Of a stretch of DNA of 64,000 nucleotides, positions 30,681 to 41,751 are shown piece by piece. The translations under genes were made by a program, and so were the position numbers. The notes under the pieces are model-generated. The model was given only the letters and a program-made list of their open reading frames with translations, did not search any database and was not told where the DNA came from. The DNA comes from Haemophilus haemolyticus (GTDB lineage: Bacteria; Pseudomonadota; Gammaproteobacteria; Enterobacterales; Pasteurellaceae): assembly GCF_003352385.1 (NCBI RefSeq), contig NZ_CP031243.1, positions 310,001-374,000 of the forward strand, read 5' to 3'. Positions within the stretch are counted from its first letter, which is position 1; each line of letters starts with the position of its first letter.

Positions 30681-32117
30681 TTATTTAGATACGTTCAATG
30701 CTTCTAACCTCGCCAAATCCACCTGATTATTTAACAGCTCCACATCGGGCATAGTTTTATTGGCTTTTGCAGAAAGGGTTTTAAATCGTTCTACTTTGCC
30801 AACTAAACCTTGTTGGCCAACAAGTGCTATTACCGTGCTGTTGTATTGGTTGCTGACAGTGGAAAGCGTATTGCCAAGCTTACTTAAACGTTCTGCGACC
30901 AAGCAAATTTGGTTATAAATTTCACCCGCTTTTTCAGCGATTTCTTTTGCCTCTGCATTACCGCGTTCGATGCGCCACAGGTTTGCCACGGTGCGTAAAA
31001 TCGGCATTAGCGTAGTGTGAGAAACCATAATTACATTACGTTCATAACCGTAATTAAATAAAGCAGGATCAGATTTTAAAGCCTCAATATATGCGGGTTC
31101 CACCGCAATAAACATAAGAACAAAATTCGGGCTACGCATGCCAATCAGATTACTGTAATCTTTTTTATGCAGATCGTTAATATGGTTTTTTAATGCAGAA
31201 ACATGTTCTTTGAGTAAACGCTCACGTTCAAAATCATCCTCAGAATTTACCGCACTTTCGTAAGCCACGAGCGACATTTTGCTGTCGATAATTAAGTGTT
31301 TATCATCGGGTAAATTCAACACAAAATCAGGGTAATTGCGTCCACCTTGTTCATCTTTAAAATGCGCTTGAGCACGGTAATGTACATTTTCTTCAAGCCC
31401 TGCCAGTTGCAACGCTCGTTCTAATTGCACTTCGCCCCAGTTGCCTAACGTTTTCTTTTCGCCTTTCAGCGCAGAAGTTAAATTACTCGCCTCTTGCGAC
31501 ATATTCAGACCAATTTCCAACACTTTTTTAATTTCAGCTTCCAATCCTGCATTACCTTTCACGGATTCGGAGTGAATTTCATTGACACGTTTTTGGAAAC
31601 CTTCAATTTGCTCACGGAAAGGCTTGAGCAACGTTTCCAAGGCAGTTTGATTTGATTGACTAAATGATCGACTTTTTTCATCCAAAATCCGATTGGCTAG
31701 ATTTTGAAATTCCACACCCAACTGCTGCTTAGATTGTTCAAAGTTTTGTTGTTGCTCTGAAAAATGTTTTTCTTTCTCTGCTAAAGTTGTTTTTAATCCT
31801 GTTAACTCTTGAGAAAGTGCGGTCAATTTTTCGGTCAAATTTTGTCGTTCTTGTGTGAGATGATGTATTTGTTCATCACGTTCAGTTAAACGATATTGCA
31901 GCCCTTGATTTTCAGTCTGTACTTTAATTGTTTGTTGTTCAAACTGGTTTTTAATACCGCTTAGCTCATCAAATTTACTGGCAAGTTGATTATAATCTTG
32001 AGTCGTTTTTGATAATTCTTGATGAAGATGTGTATATTTTTGCTGGCGTAGAATAAGCAATAAAATCAATAGAACAACGATTGCTAACAAGCTAAAAAGC
32101 CACAAATTCTCTGACAT
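30681..32117 (-). CDS. rmuC: DNA recombination protein RmuC
   Basis: A 478-residue RmuC protein. An N-terminal membrane helix (about 5-24) anchors it, a long coiled coil follows (about 28-150), and the C-terminal nuclease-like domain (about 190-450) holds GNWGEVQLERALQLAGL, YPDFVLNLPDDKHLIIDSKMSL and the KDYSNL segment. The D-x(n)-DSK pattern is typical of PD-(D/E)XK-like folds. The family limits inversions at short inverted repeats in E. coli, which is of interest beside a repeat-rich region, though this is inference. Confidence 0.93.
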   Translation of the reverse strand: MSENLWLFSLLAIVVLLILLLILRQQKYTHLHQELSKTTQDYNQLASKFDELSGIKNQFEQQTIKVQTENQGLQYRLTERDEQIHHLTQERQNLTEKLTALSQELTGLKTTLAEKEKHFSEQQQNFEQSKQQLGVEFQNLANRILDEKSRSFSQSNQTALETLLKPFREQIEGFQKRVNEIHSESVKGNAGLEAEIKKVLEIGLNMSQEASNLTSALKGEKKTLGNWGEVQLERALQLAGLEENVHYRAQAHFKDEQGGRNYPDFVLNLPDDKHLIIDSKMSLVAYESAVNSEDDFERERLLKEHVSALKNHINDLHKKDYSNLIGMRSPNFVLMFIAVEPAYIEALKSDPALFNYGYERNVIMVSHTTLMPILRTVANLWRIERGNAEAKEIAEKAGEIYNQICLVAERLSKLGNTLSTVSNQYNSTVIALVGQQGLVGKVERFKTLSAKANKTMPDVELLNNQVDLARLEALNVSK

Positions 32118-32197
32118 ATATCCCCCTTAACATGATGCCGTAAATTATAACATAGAAATGTGAGTTAAATTTTAGCCTCAAGTGCGGTGAAATTATC

Positions 32198-33333
32198 TTA
32201 CTCACCGCCCTTATCATAGGCGGCATCAGTCAGCGTTTTCAAAAACGCTTCCAACGCATCAATTTCTGTATCAGTAAGCGGTTTACCTTTAAGATCACTA
32301 TGGCTTATCGTTGGAGCATATTCTGCTGCCGACCAAGGTTTGCCCGTTTCGGGATTTATCTTACGCTCAGGATTATTGTGGCTATCTAAAAATAATAATA
32401 CGGTACGCAGCTCTTTAAATACGCCGTTATGCATATAAGGTGCGGTAACTGCTACATTACGCAATGTCGGTACTTTAAATTTGCCTTTTTGAGCGATATC
32501 ACCTTCCACCATTGGATTATCTAACAATCCATTATCCACCCAATCTTCGCTTAATTTATTATGAGCAATCAACGCCTCATTTTTCGGCACGCCGAGATTG
32601 AAATAACGATAATTTGTAAAAGTTTCTTCACGATGATCTTTTTCATTCAGCTGATGACAATTACTACAAGTTGTTTTTTCTTTATCAAAAAATAACGCCT
32701 TGCCTAATGCCTCTTGCTCAGTAAATTTATCTTGCCCTGCCAAAGTGCGGTCATATTTAGAACTGAATTGAGCAAACAAATCTAATTGCTGAAATGCAGC
32801 AAGCGCTTGTTCCATAATGGCGTAAATTTTCTCATCATCTTGCCAAATTTCTGCGCCCCAATGCTTGGTAATGTAATCTTTCACCGCCTGATTTTCGGCA
32901 ATACGTTTCACCACGCTGGCTTTGTCTTTCATGCCCATTTCAACAGGATTGAGTGGAGGTCCCCCGCCTGCTCAGCTAAATGTTTTGCTCGACCATCCCA
33001 AAATTGACCGCCAACATAATCCTTAATTTTTTCATCGAAATGAAAATCAGGGGAATATTTTGCATAAATGGCTGTTGGTGTGTTGCGATTACCAAACTTT
33101 GTCGGATCATCACCTTGTGAAACCATTTTATTGATATCGTTTTTGCGTAAATCCGCAAAAGCCGCTGCGGGCATATGGCAAGTAGAGCAACTCTGTGTTT
33201 TATTGTGAGAAAGTGATTTATCAAAAAAGAAAGCCTGACCCAATCCAAGCAATGCCGGATTTATAGGTTCTTCTTGAGCAAAACAAAAAATAGGTAAGGC
33301 AAATAATGACAAGAAATATTTTTTCATTTTCAT
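32198..33333 (-). pseudogene. ccp: Di-heme cytochrome c peroxidase, frameshifted
   Basis: Periplasmic enzyme reducing hydrogen peroxide with cytochrome c electrons. The first part (33333-32929) has a signal peptide MKMKKYFLSLFALPIFCFA and heme motif CSTCH, and reads to HLAEQAG. The second part (from 32938) holds the second heme motif CSNCH, the KVPTLRNVAVTAPYMHNG segment and a C-terminal end typical of the family. Between them a run of five Gs (minus strand; 32961-32965) is one base short: six would restore AGGPPLNPVEMGM, the family sequence. Read through, it would be about 378 residues. It may be a true pseudogene or a sequencing error. Confidence 0.85.
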
Positions 33334-33384
33334 TCCATGAGCGTAAAAAATAACCGCACCTGAGAAGTGCGGTCAGATTTATGA

Positions 33385-33480
33385 TTATTCTTCTTTTGGT
33401 AATCGAATCAGGGCATAAATTAATCCGCCCCACACTAACGCGAGAGACACGATCATCATAATAATTGCGCCAGTAGTCAT
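33385..33480 (-). CDS. MetS-type small subunit of the NSS amino acid importer
   Basis: A 31-residue single-helix protein, MTTGAIIMMIVSLALVW..., with a hydrophobic segment (about 5-25) and a charged tail IRLPKEE. It begins one base after the transporter's stop codon with a GGAG site inside that gene's end. This size and place match MetS, the small partner of the MetP NSS transporter in Corynebacterium, needed for methionine/alanine uptake. It is too short for usual gene finding. Confidence 0.8.
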   Translation of the reverse strand: MTTGAIIMMIVSLALVWGGLIYALIRLPKEE

Positions 33481-33481
33481 T

Positions 33482-35008
33482 TTATTCTCCTTTAGTTTCA
33501 TCAATCGTTAATTTGGTTTCGCTTTTCCATTTTAAGCGAGAAAGGAAGAATGCCACGACAAGTAAGCTAATAGACATTCCCCAACCAAAAGTATTTACAA
33601 ACCAGTTTGGATAACCTTCGTAACCTTCAGAGAAGACTTTTGCGCCTTCGCTGAAAAGCATGAATGCTAAAACACCACTCGTTAATACAATACATAAACG
33701 CCAGAAGAAACCCACTTTGAAAGATGAAGTTTCATTTAAGTGATTACCCAATAAACCGAGTTTTTCATTTGCCACAATCGCAATTAAAGAAGCGAATGCT
33801 ACGGCAACGATACCGAAATAGTTCACGAATTTATCGAATACATCTAACATTGGTAAGCCTGTTGTTGTGCCGAATAAGATTACAGAAACTAGCATCATTG
33901 GTACACCCACGATGAATGTTACTTTCCCGCGGCTAATACGAATTTTATCTTGAATTGCAGAGATAATAACTTCAATTACTGAGATGAATGAAGTTAATGC
34001 GGCAAAGGTTAATGAACCGAAGAACAACACGCCTAGCACTTCGCCAAATGGTGCTTTGTTGATGATGGTTGGGAACGCAAAAAATGCTAAACCGATTCCG
34101 CCTTTTGCTACTTCGCTAACTTCTTGACCTTGCGCTGTTGCAATAAAACCTAATGCTGCAAATACGCCGATACCCGCTAACACTTCAAAGCTACTGTTCG
34201 CAAAACCTACAACTAAACCACTTCCCGTTAAATCGGATTGTTTTTTGAGATAAGAGGCGTAAGTTACCATAATCCCAAATCCAATAGAAAGAGAGAAGAA
34301 GATTTGTCCATAAGCGGCAATCCATACACTTGGATTAGAAAGTTTCGACCAATCTGGTGTAAATAATGCATCTAAACCTTTTGCCGCACCAGGTAAGAAT
34401 AAGGAATAAATCACAAGTGCCATAAACATCACAACGAGTACTGGCATTAATACGGAGGAGACCTTAGCAATTCCTTTTTGGACGCCCATAGAAAGTACGC
34501 CTAAGGCAACAATCCACATCGCAATTAATGGTGCGGTTACCATACCAACAAATTCAAAGCTGATACCGTTTTTAATATCGCCCATTTTCAAAAATTCGCC
34601 GATGAAGAAATCAATAGGTTTATCGCCCCAAGCACCAGTGAAAGAAAAATATGTGTAGCTTGCCGCCCAGCCTAATACTACCGCGTAGTATAATCCGATG
34701 ATGACATTTACCATCATTTGCCACCAGCCAAACACCTCAAAGTGAGGGCTAAAACGACGATAAGAAAGTGGCGCGCCACCACGATGACGGTGACCAATGG
34801 CATAATCTAAGAATAAAAGAGGAATCCCTGCGGTTAATAATGCAATAAGGTAAGGGATGATAAATGCGCCACCACCATTTTCATAAGTGGTATAAGGAAA
34901 ACGCCAAATATTACCAAGACCAACGGCAGAACCAATTGCTGCCAGAATAAATGCACGACGACCAGAAAAAGTCTCACGCTTTTGTGCTTTTGAGGCTGAG
35001 TGAGCCAT
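33482..35008 (-). CDS. Sodium-dependent amino acid transporter of the NSS family (MetP-like)
   Basis: Inner-membrane sodium symporter, 508 residues with about 12 helices. The N-terminal [17 protein letters not shown] (about 24-40) is the hallmark sodium/substrate site of the NSS (SNF) family. The small MetS-type gene follows immediately, favouring methionine or alanine as substrate. Tryptophan or other amino acids remain possible. Confidence 0.88.
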   Translation of the reverse strand: MAHSASKAQKRETFSGRRAFILAAIGSAVGLGNIWRFPYTTYENGGGAFIIPYLIALLTAGIPLLFLDYAIGHRHRGGAPLSYRRFSPHFEVFGWWQMMVNVIIGLYYAVVLGWAASYTYFSFTGAWGDKPIDFFIGEFLKMGDIKNGISFEFVGMVTAPLIAMWIVALGVLSMGVQKGIAKVSSVLMPVLVVMFMALVIYSLFLPGAAKGLDALFTPDWSKLSNPSVWIAAYGQIFFSLSIGFGIMVTYASYLKKQSDLTGSGLVVGFANSSFEVLAGIGVFAALGFIATAQGQEVSEVAKGGIGLAFFAFPTIINKAPFGEVLGVLFFGSLTFAALTSFISVIEVIISAIQDKIRISRGKVTFIVGVPMMLVSVILFGTTTGLPMLDVFDKFVNYFGIVAVAFASLIAIVANEKLGLLGNHLNETSSFKVGFFWRLCIVLTSGVLAFMLFSEGAKVFSEGYEGYPNWFVNTFGWGMSISLLVVAFFLSRLKWKSETKLTIDETKGE

Positions 35009-35252
35009 AAATTATCCTATGTAAAAAATGAAAAGAGTTTCAATATAATGAAATCTAATCATCAGTCAATAAATAAGCAAAAAGAGCGGTAAAAATTAAC
35101 GAATTTTTTAATAAAAAGAACATAAACATTCAAAGCAAGCCAATTTTCACCGCACTTTTTTCGTTTTTTTCGCGCCAAGCCCTACCAATGACTCGAAATT
35201 TCGCTACAATGCTGAACTTATCCCAAAATAAAAACAACAGGACGCAAACACA

Positions 35253-36911
35253 ATGACAGGTGCACAACTCATCATGGAGTGCCTGAAAGCACACCATGTC
35301 ACGACTCTTTTCGGCTATCCAGGTGGCGCAATAATGCCAACCTACGATGCTCTTTATGATGCAGGCTTAGATCACTTACTTTGTCGTAATGAACAAGGGG
35401 CTGCCATCGCAGCGATCGGTTATGCTCGTTCCACAGGAAAAGTGGGCGTCTGTATCGCAACATCAGGCCCTGGCGCAACGAATTTAGTCACTGGATTAGG
35501 CGATGCCATGATGGACTCCATTCCAGTTGTAGCCATTACTGGTCAAGTTTCCTCTCAATTAATCGGTACGGATGCGTTCCAAGAAGCCGATGTTCTTGGT
35601 CTTTCCCTTGCTTGTACAAAACACAGTTTTATCGTGCAAAGTGCGGATGAATTAGCTGATGTTTTTGCGCAAGCCTTTGAAATTGCTCAAAGCGGACGCC
35701 CAGGCCCCGTTCTTATTGATGTGCCTCGTGATATTCAAGTTGGTGAAGTCCCTGCAAATATAAAAGCCTACGTTAAAACTCTCGAAAAACCGACCGCACT
35801 TTCAGTAGATAAACTCGCTGAAGCAAAAGAATTATTAAAAAATGCTAAAAAACCTGTGCTTTATGTTGGTGGTGGCGTTGGTATGGCGAAGGCTGTGCCT
35901 GCCTTACGCGAATTTTTAGCCCAGATCCAAATTCCATCAGTCTCAACTCTAAAAGGTTTAGGTGCAATTGATCCAAATGATGATGTGTATATGGGAATGA
36001 TTGGTATGCATGGCACAAAAGCTGCTAATCTTGCCGTGCAAGAAAGCGATTTATTACTTGTATGCGGTGCGCGTTTTGACGATCGTGTAACTGGTAAACT
36101 CGATACTTTTGCACCTCATGCTAAAGTGATTCATTGTGATATTGATGCAGCGGAAATTCATAAATTACGTCGTGCAGATGTTGCATTACAAGGGGATTTA
36201 ATCCAAGCACTTAATGCTCTCAAACAAGAGCTTGATATTGAACCTTGGCGTGAACAAATCAGAAATTTCAAAGCAAAATTAGATTTCACTTATGTTGAAA
36301 ATCAAGGCAATCGCCCGATTGATCCTTGGGCATTACTCAACACCCTATCTAATCGCAAACCAAATAATGCGGTAATTTGTACCGATGTGGGGCAGCATCA
36401 AATGTGGTCAGCGCAACACATGAAGCATTTTGCTCCAGAGAACTACATTACATCGGCAGGTTTCGGCACAATGGGCTTTGGCTTACCTGCTGCTGTGGGG
36501 GCAAAAAAAGCACGCCCGCAAGATGAAGTCATTTTGGTTACGGGTGATGGTTCGTTAATGATGAATATCCAAGAATTAGGCTCAATCAAACGTGGCAATT
36601 TACCGGTAAAAATTTTGCTATTGGATAACCAACGTTTAGGTATGGTTCGTCAATGGCAGGATTTATTCTGGAATAAACGTCGCAGTGAAACCATTTTAGA
36701 TGACAACCCAGATTTTGTGATGCTTGCTAACGCATTCGGTATTCCTGCAGAACGTATTGAGTCAGCCGATGATGTGGATGCCGCACTCAACCGATTATTA
36801 AACAGCAAAACAGCCTATTTATTACAAGTATGTATTCCACCTGATGAATGTGTATGGCCACTTGTGCCACCGGGTGCATGTAACGCGGATATGGTAGAGG
36901 AGATGAACTAA
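35253..36911 (+). CDS. ilvG: Acetolactate synthase II large subunit
   Basis: Thiamine-diphosphate enzyme making acetolactate and acetohydroxybutyrate, the first common step to valine, leucine and isoleucine. Full length at 552 residues, with the N-terminal [23 protein letters not shown], catalytic Glu47 ([15 protein letters not shown] region) and the C-terminal TPP motif [21 protein letters not shown]. The frame is intact, unlike the frameshifted ilvG of E. coli K-12. It overlaps ilvM by one base. First gene of ilvG-ilvM-(abi-like)-ilvD-ilvA. Confidence 0.95.
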   Translation: MTGAQLIMECLKAHHVTTLFGYPGGAIMPTYDALYDAGLDHLLCRNEQGAAIAAIGYARSTGKVGVCIATSGPGATNLVTGLGDAMMDSIPVVAITGQVSSQLIGTDAFQEADVLGLSLACTKHSFIVQSADELADVFAQAFEIAQSGRPGPVLIDVPRDIQVGEVPANIKAYVKTLEKPTALSVDKLAEAKELLKNAKKPVLYVGGGVGMAKAVPALREFLAQIQIPSVSTLKGLGAIDPNDDVYMGMIGMHGTKAANLAVQESDLLLVCGARFDDRVTGKLDTFAPHAKVIHCDIDAAEIHKLRRADVALQGDLIQALNALKQELDIEPWREQIRNFKAKLDFTYVENQGNRPIDPWALLNTLSNRKPNNAVICTDVGQHQMWSAQHMKHFAPENYITSAGFGTMGFGLPAAVGAKKARPQDEVILVTGDGSLMMNIQELGSIKRGNLPVKILLLDNQRLGMVRQWQDLFWNKRRSETILDDNPDFVMLANAFGIPAERIESADDVDAALNRLLNSKTAYLLQVCIPPDECVWPLVPPGACNADMVEEMN

Positions 36912-37135
36912 TGAATGAATATAAACTTGAACTCGTCGCTCGCCATCGTCCTGAAGTATTGGAACGCATTTTACGCGTAGCACGCCACCGCGGATTTACC
37001 GTTACTACAATGGAAATGACACTAATTGAAACCCAAGTGCGGTTAAAAATCACTGTAAAATCTGACCGCACTTTTGATTTGTTGGTTAATCAATTGGCGA
37101 AACTGCCGGATGTGATGGAAATAAATAATGAATAA
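36911..37135 (+). CDS. ilvM: Acetolactate synthase II small subunit
   Basis: A 74-residue ACT-domain regulatory subunit that partners IlvG. YKLELVARHRPEVLERILRVARHRGFTV is typical. It is coupled to ilvG by a TAATG junction. Its last 8 bases overlap the start of the accessory gene that follows. Confidence 0.93.
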   Translation: MNEYKLELVARHRPEVLERILRVARHRGFTVTTMEMTLIETQVRLKITVKSDRTFDLLVNQLAKLPDVMEINNE

Positions 37136-38231
37136 GGAAAATAAAGAATTCTTTATTGAAAAAAATCTTTGGTGGTTACTTCTTATCATTGGTCTTATAT
37201 CCCTGAGTGTTTACTTTTGGAAATTCCATGGTGTGCTAGCAAATGAAAGTGATAAATGGGATCATTTTGGAAGTTATATTGGTGGTATTTTTTCTGGAAT
37301 GGCTTTTTTAGCACTTATTGCAGAAATGAGAGCGAATAGAAAAAGAGAAAAAAAACAGGAAGGGCGTTATCAAAAACAAATTAATGATTTAAATCAAGAG
37401 AAGAAAGAACAAGATCAAAGATGGGCAAAAGAGAGTTTTGAGAGAACGTTTTTTATGATGCTTTCTCAATTTAACGAGAAATTGTCTTCATTAAAAGAAT
37501 TGGATATAAATAATATATATGATCTTATAGCAATAAATAATTCAAAAATTTTCTATAACATAAGAAATAGTGTAGAAGAAAATGATAAATACTCTGATAT
37601 AAACATGTTGTTTATAAACTTATATAGAATATTAAAATTTACAGATGAAACTCATTTTGAAATAAATGAGAAGAAAGTCTATGTAAATATATTAAGAAGC
37701 TATCTTTCCAGGAAGTTTCTTGTTATTTTAGGATTTCATTTATTATATAAAGATTCATCATATAATAATTACATATATTATATTAACAAATATAATATTT
37801 TTGAACATATCGATTTGAAATCTCTAGAAATAAAAATGCTAAAAAATAGATATCTTTTATCTAGCGATTTATTTGATGAGTCATCCAATATGAATTATAG
37901 AATAATTCTTGACTACATTCTTAGAAAAAAAGATGGATATATTTTTGAAAAATCTAATAATCTTTATTCAAACTTTGAAATTATAAAAAAAGATTATACT
38001 TATAGCTACACAACAGAAAAATTCTATGAATTTGTTGAAGCAAGAGAAAAAGGTATAAGTTTTAAGTTTGAACAAGAGAATGAAGATATAAACATATATA
38101 ATTACGATTTTATCTTTATGCACTTAATTGCAAATTTTAAACCTGAAGCATTTGCTAATAGTTTGGAATACCGTGATACTGCAATAGTATATGACTTATA
38201 TGTATCAAAAATAAAAAATACATATTCTTAA
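37128..38231 (+). CDS. Putative phage abortive-infection protein (AbiC-like, membrane-anchored)
   Basis: A 367-residue protein I match by eye to the putative abortive-infection family PutAbiC (PF16872). Two N-terminal membrane helices (about 14-33 and 48-67) flank [17 protein letters not shown], the family's W-D-x-FG pattern. A charged coiled coil follows (about 70-105), then the core [19 protein letters not shown] (about 104-122) and a helical C-terminal domain (about 165-320). It is much more AT-rich than its neighbours, suggesting transfer. It overlaps ilvM by 8 bases and is followed by ilvD after 19, so it is embedded in the operon. Defence function is inferred from family and architecture. 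The family match has not been verified by search. Confidence 0.65.
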   Translation: MNKENKEFFIEKNLWWLLLIIGLISLSVYFWKFHGVLANESDKWDHFGSYIGGIFSGMAFLALIAEMRANRKREKKQEGRYQKQINDLNQEKKEQDQRWAKESFERTFFMMLSQFNEKLSSLKELDINNIYDLIAINNSKIFYNIRNSVEENDKYSDINMLFINLYRILKFTDETHFEINEKKVYVNILRSYLSRKFLVILGFHLLYKDSSYNNYIYYINKYNIFEHIDLKSLEIKMLKNRYLLSSDLFDESSNMNYRIILDYILRKKDGYIFEKSNNLYSNFEIIKKDYTYSYTTEKFYEFVEAREKGISFKFEQENEDINIYNYDFIFMHLIANFKPEAFANSLEYRDTAIVYDLYVSKIKNTYS

Positions 38232-38250
38232 AAACTTGGAGAGATTATTT

Positions 38251-40089
38251 ATGCCAAAACTACGTTCAGCGACCAGTACACAAGGCCGTAATATGGCAGG
38301 CGCACGTGCCTTATGGCGTGCGACAGGAATGAAAGAAAATGACTTTGGTAAACCGATTATTGCGGTGGTGAACTCTTTCACCCAATTTGTGCCAGGGCAT
38401 GTGCATTTAAAAGATATGGGACAGCTTGTTGCTGCAGAAATTGAAAAAGCGGGCGGCGTAGCAAAAGAATTTAACACCATTGCGGTGGATGATGGTATCG
38501 CAATGGGTCACGGCGGGATGCTTTATTCTTTACCAAGCCGTGATTTAATCGCAGACAGCGTAGAATATATGGTCAATGCACACTGTGCTGATGCGATGGT
38601 GTGTATTTCCAACTGTGACAAAATCACCCCAGGAATGTTAATGGCGGCAATGCGCTTAAACATTCCGACAATTTTTGTCTCAGGCGGTCCAATGGAAGCG
38701 GGTAAAACTAAACTTTCGGATCAATTAATCCGCTTAGATTTAGTGGATGCGATGATTGAGGCAGCCGATCCAAATGTAAGCGATGAGCGTATTGATGCGA
38801 TTGAGCGTAGCGCTTGCCCAACTTGTGGTTCTTGCTCTGGTATGTTTACCGCAAACTCTATGAATTGCCTTACCGAAGCCTTAGGTTTATCTTTACCTGG
38901 CAATGGTTCCATGTTAGCCACTCACGCAGACCGAAAAGAATTATTCTTAAAAGCAGGTCGTCAAATTGTTGAGCTGTGCAAACGCTATTACGAACAAGAT
39001 GATGCAAGCGTATTGCCTCGTTCAATCGGTACTTTTGATGCCTTTGAAAATGCAATGAGCCTCGATATCGCAATGGGGGGGTCAAGTAATACAGTTTTAC
39101 ACTTGTTAGCGGCTGCCCAAGAAGCAGGCGTAGATTTTAAAATGGAAGATATTGACCGTTTATCGCGCAAAGTCCCTTGTTTAAGCAAAATTGCGCCAAA
39201 CACCAATAAATACCATATGGAAGACGTACACCGTGCAGGCGGCATTATGGGATTGTTGGGTGAATTAGATCGTGCTGGATTAATTCATAAAAATACACTC
39301 ACCGTGCTTGGAATGAGCATGGGAGAACAACTAGACCAATACGATATTATTCGCAATCAAGATGAAGAATTACATAAATTCTTCCGTGCAGGCCCTGCAG
39401 GCATCCGCACAACTCAAGCATTCTCACAAGATTGTCGCTGGGATACCGTCGATAATGATCGTGTAAACGGTTGTATTCGCAATAAAGAAAATGCGATCTC
39501 TCAAGAAGGTGGTTTAGCCGTATTATTCGGTAATCTCGCGGAAGACGGATGTATCGTTAAAACCGCGGGCGTAGATGAATCTATCTGGAAATTCACCGGC
39601 ACGGCAATCGTATTTGAAAGCCAAGAAGATGCGGTTGCAGGCATTTTAGGTGGCAAAGTCAAAGAAGGTCATGTCGTTGTTATCCGTTACGAAGGCCCTA
39701 AAGGTGGACCAGGTATGCAAGAAATGTTATACCCAACCAGTTACTTAAAATCGATGGGCTTGGGCAAAAAATGTGCTTTATTAACGGACGGCCGTTTCTC
39801 TGGTGGTACATCAGGCTTGTCTATTGGACATGCATCACCAGAAGCTGCTTCTGGCGGTGCAATCGGCTTAGTACGCGATGGCGATATTATCAACATTGAT
39901 ATTCCAAACCGTGCAATTAACTTAGAAATCAGTAATGAAGAACTCGCAACACGCAGAGCCGAACAAGATCAAAAAGGTTGGCAGCCAGCTCACCGTGAAC
40001 GTGAAGTATCTTTCGCATTAAAAGTATTCGGTCACTTTGCCACCTCAGCGGACAAAGGTGCGGTACGCGATAAAACATTGTTAAAATAA
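38251..40089 (+). CDS. ilvD: Dihydroxy-acid dehydratase
   Basis: Iron-sulfur dehydratase, the third step to valine and isoleucine. 612 residues from the ATG at 38251 ([14 protein letters not shown]), with a GGAGAG site; an upstream in-frame start at 38236 is unlikely. [16 protein letters not shown] and [17 protein letters not shown] hold the cluster cysteines. It sits after the accessory gene and before ilvA in the same operon. Confidence 0.96.
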   Translation: MPKLRSATSTQGRNMAGARALWRATGMKENDFGKPIIAVVNSFTQFVPGHVHLKDMGQLVAAEIEKAGGVAKEFNTIAVDDGIAMGHGGMLYSLPSRDLIADSVEYMVNAHCADAMVCISNCDKITPGMLMAAMRLNIPTIFVSGGPMEAGKTKLSDQLIRLDLVDAMIEAADPNVSDERIDAIERSACPTCGSCSGMFTANSMNCLTEALGLSLPGNGSMLATHADRKELFLKAGRQIVELCKRYYEQDDASVLPRSIGTFDAFENAMSLDIAMGGSSNTVLHLLAAAQEAGVDFKMEDIDRLSRKVPCLSKIAPNTNKYHMEDVHRAGGIMGLLGELDRAGLIHKNTLTVLGMSMGEQLDQYDIIRNQDEELHKFFRAGPAGIRTTQAFSQDCRWDTVDNDRVNGCIRNKENAISQEGGLAVLFGNLAEDGCIVKTAGVDESIWKFTGTAIVFESQEDAVAGILGGKVKEGHVVVIRYEGPKGGPGMQEMLYPTSYLKSMGLGKKCALLTDGRFSGGTSGLSIGHASPEAASGGAIGLVRDGDIINIDIPNRAINLEISNEELATRRAEQDQKGWQPAHREREVSFALKVFGHFATSADKGAVRDKTLLK

Positions 40090-40098
40090 TTTAACGGT

Positions 40099-40124
40099 TC
40101 CCCCCTCCTTCATAAGAGGGGGGA
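40099..40124 (+). other. Intercistronic hairpin between ilvD and ilvA
   Basis: A 9-bp stem TCCCCCCTC / GAGGGGGGA with an 8-base loop and no T-tract. Likely an mRNA-processing or attenuating structure rather than a full terminator. Confidence 0.5.
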
Positions 40125-40171
40125 TAAAACAAAGGAAAAACTAACCGCACTTCATCATAAAAACAAACACT

Positions 40172-41713
40172 ATGAAAAACCTACTCACCAATCCTCAACC
40201 TTCTCAATCAGATTATATCAATGCCATTGTTAAACTTGGTTCGCGCGTATATGAAGCTGCACAAGTGACCCCTTTACAAAAAATGGGAAAACTTTCTGAA
40301 CGACTGCACAATAATATCTGGATTAAACGAGAAGACCGTCAGCCAGTAAATAGCTTTAAACTACGTGGCGCTTACGCAATGATTTCTAGCCTTTCAGCAG
40401 AACAAAAAGCAGCAGGCGTAATAGCCGCATCTGCGGGTAACCATGCGCAAGGCGTGGCATTATCAGCGAAACAATTAGGCTTAAAAGCATTGATCGTCAT
40501 GCCACAAAATACCCCAAGCATTAAAGTGGATGCAGTGCGTGGTTTTGGTTGTGAGGTGTTGTTGCACGGTGCTAATTTTGATGAAGCCAAAGCAAAAGCG
40601 ATTGAGCTTTCAAAAGAAAAAAATATGACATTTATTCCGCCATTCGATCATCCATTAGTGATCGCAGGACAAGGCACGTTAGCGATGGAAATGTTACAAC
40701 AAGTGGCGGATTTGGATTATGTGTTTGTACAAGTCGGTGGTGGTGGCTTAGCTGCAGGTGTAGCAATTTTGCTTAAGCAATTTATGCCAGAAATTAAAAT
40801 CATCGGCGTAGAATCAAAGGATTCTGCATGCTTAAAAGCCGCTCTCGACAAAGGCGAACCAACAGATTTGACCCATGTTGGATTATTTGCAGATGGCGTT
40901 GCCGTAAAACGCATTGGTGACGAAACATTCCGTCTATGTCAGCAATATCTTGACGATATGGTATTGGTCGATAGTGATGAAGTGTGCGCAGCAATGAAAG
41001 ATTTGTTTGAGAACGTTCGTGCTGTTGCAGAACCATCAGGTGCGTTAGGTTTAGCCGGTTTAAAAAAATATGCAAAACAAAACCATATTGAAGGCAAAAA
41101 TATGGCGGCAATTTTGTCTGGCGCGAACTTGAATTTCCACACATTACGTTATGTATCTGAACGTTGTGAAATTGGTGAAAATCGAGAAGCTTTATTAGCC
41201 GTGACCATGCCTGAACAACCCGGTAGTTTCTTAAAATTTGCTTATGTATTAGGTAACCGAGCAGTAACCGAATTCAGTTATCGTTATGCAGATGATAAAC
41301 GTGCTTGTGTGTTTGTTGGGGTAAGAACAACAAATGAGCAAGAAAAAGCAGATATTATTGCAGACCTCACTAAAAATGGTTTTGATGTTGAGGATATGTC
41401 TGATGATGATATTGCGAAAACGCATGTTCGCTATTTAATGGGTGGTCGCGCATCAAATGATAATGAACGCTTATATACGTTCGAATTCCCAGAGCAAAAA
41501 GGTGCGTTATTAAAATTCTTGGAAACATTACAAAATCGTTGGAATATTTCATTATTCCACTATCGTGCCCACGGCGCAGACTATGGAAATATCCTTGCTG
41601 GTTTCCAAATTGAAGAACGCGAACAAGCAGAATTTGAACAGGCCCTTGCTCAACTCAATTATGTTTTTGAAGATGTAACAGAAAGCAAATCTTATCGTTA
41701 TTTCTTACGTTAA
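40172..41713 (+). CDS. ilvA: Threonine ammonia-lyase, biosynthetic
   Basis: PLP enzyme making 2-oxobutanoate from threonine, the first step to isoleucine, feedback-inhibited by isoleucine. 513 residues. The PLP lysine is in NSFKLRGAYAM (about 62), and the phosphate-binding glycines are in VGGGGLAAG (about 188-196). Two ACT-like regulatory domains fill about 330-510. Distal gene of the ilv operon, ended by a hairpin. Confidence 0.95.
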   Translation: MKNLLTNPQPSQSDYINAIVKLGSRVYEAAQVTPLQKMGKLSERLHNNIWIKREDRQPVNSFKLRGAYAMISSLSAEQKAAGVIAASAGNHAQGVALSAKQLGLKALIVMPQNTPSIKVDAVRGFGCEVLLHGANFDEAKAKAIELSKEKNMTFIPPFDHPLVIAGQGTLAMEMLQQVADLDYVFVQVGGGGLAAGVAILLKQFMPEIKIIGVESKDSACLKAALDKGEPTDLTHVGLFADGVAVKRIGDETFRLCQQYLDDMVLVDSDEVCAAMKDLFENVRAVAEPSGALGLAGLKKYAKQNHIEGKNMAAILSGANLNFHTLRYVSERCEIGENREALLAVTMPEQPGSFLKFAYVLGNRAVTEFSYRYADDKRACVFVGVRTTNEQEKADIIADLTKNGFDVEDMSDDDIAKTHVRYLMGGRASNDNERLYTFEFPEQKGALLKFLETLQNRWNISLFHYRAHGADYGNILAGFQIEEREQAEFEQALAQLNYVFEDVTESKSYRYFLR

Positions 41714-41720
41714 TCTTATA

Positions 41721-41748
41721 AAAAAGGCGTGATATTTTTCACGCCTTT
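41721..41748. terminator. Bidirectional terminator between ilvA and dnaE
   Basis: A 9-bp stem (AAAGGCGTG / CACGCCTTT) with A- and T-rich flanks, between the convergent ilvA and dnaE stops. Confidence 0.85.
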
Positions 41749-41751
41749 GTA

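Noticed and set aside
35253..41713. An alternative in which the gene at 37128 is a normal ilv operon member
   Set aside because: Its composition, membrane helices and coiled coil fit no known branched-chain enzyme or regulator, and the known pathway genes are all accounted for.
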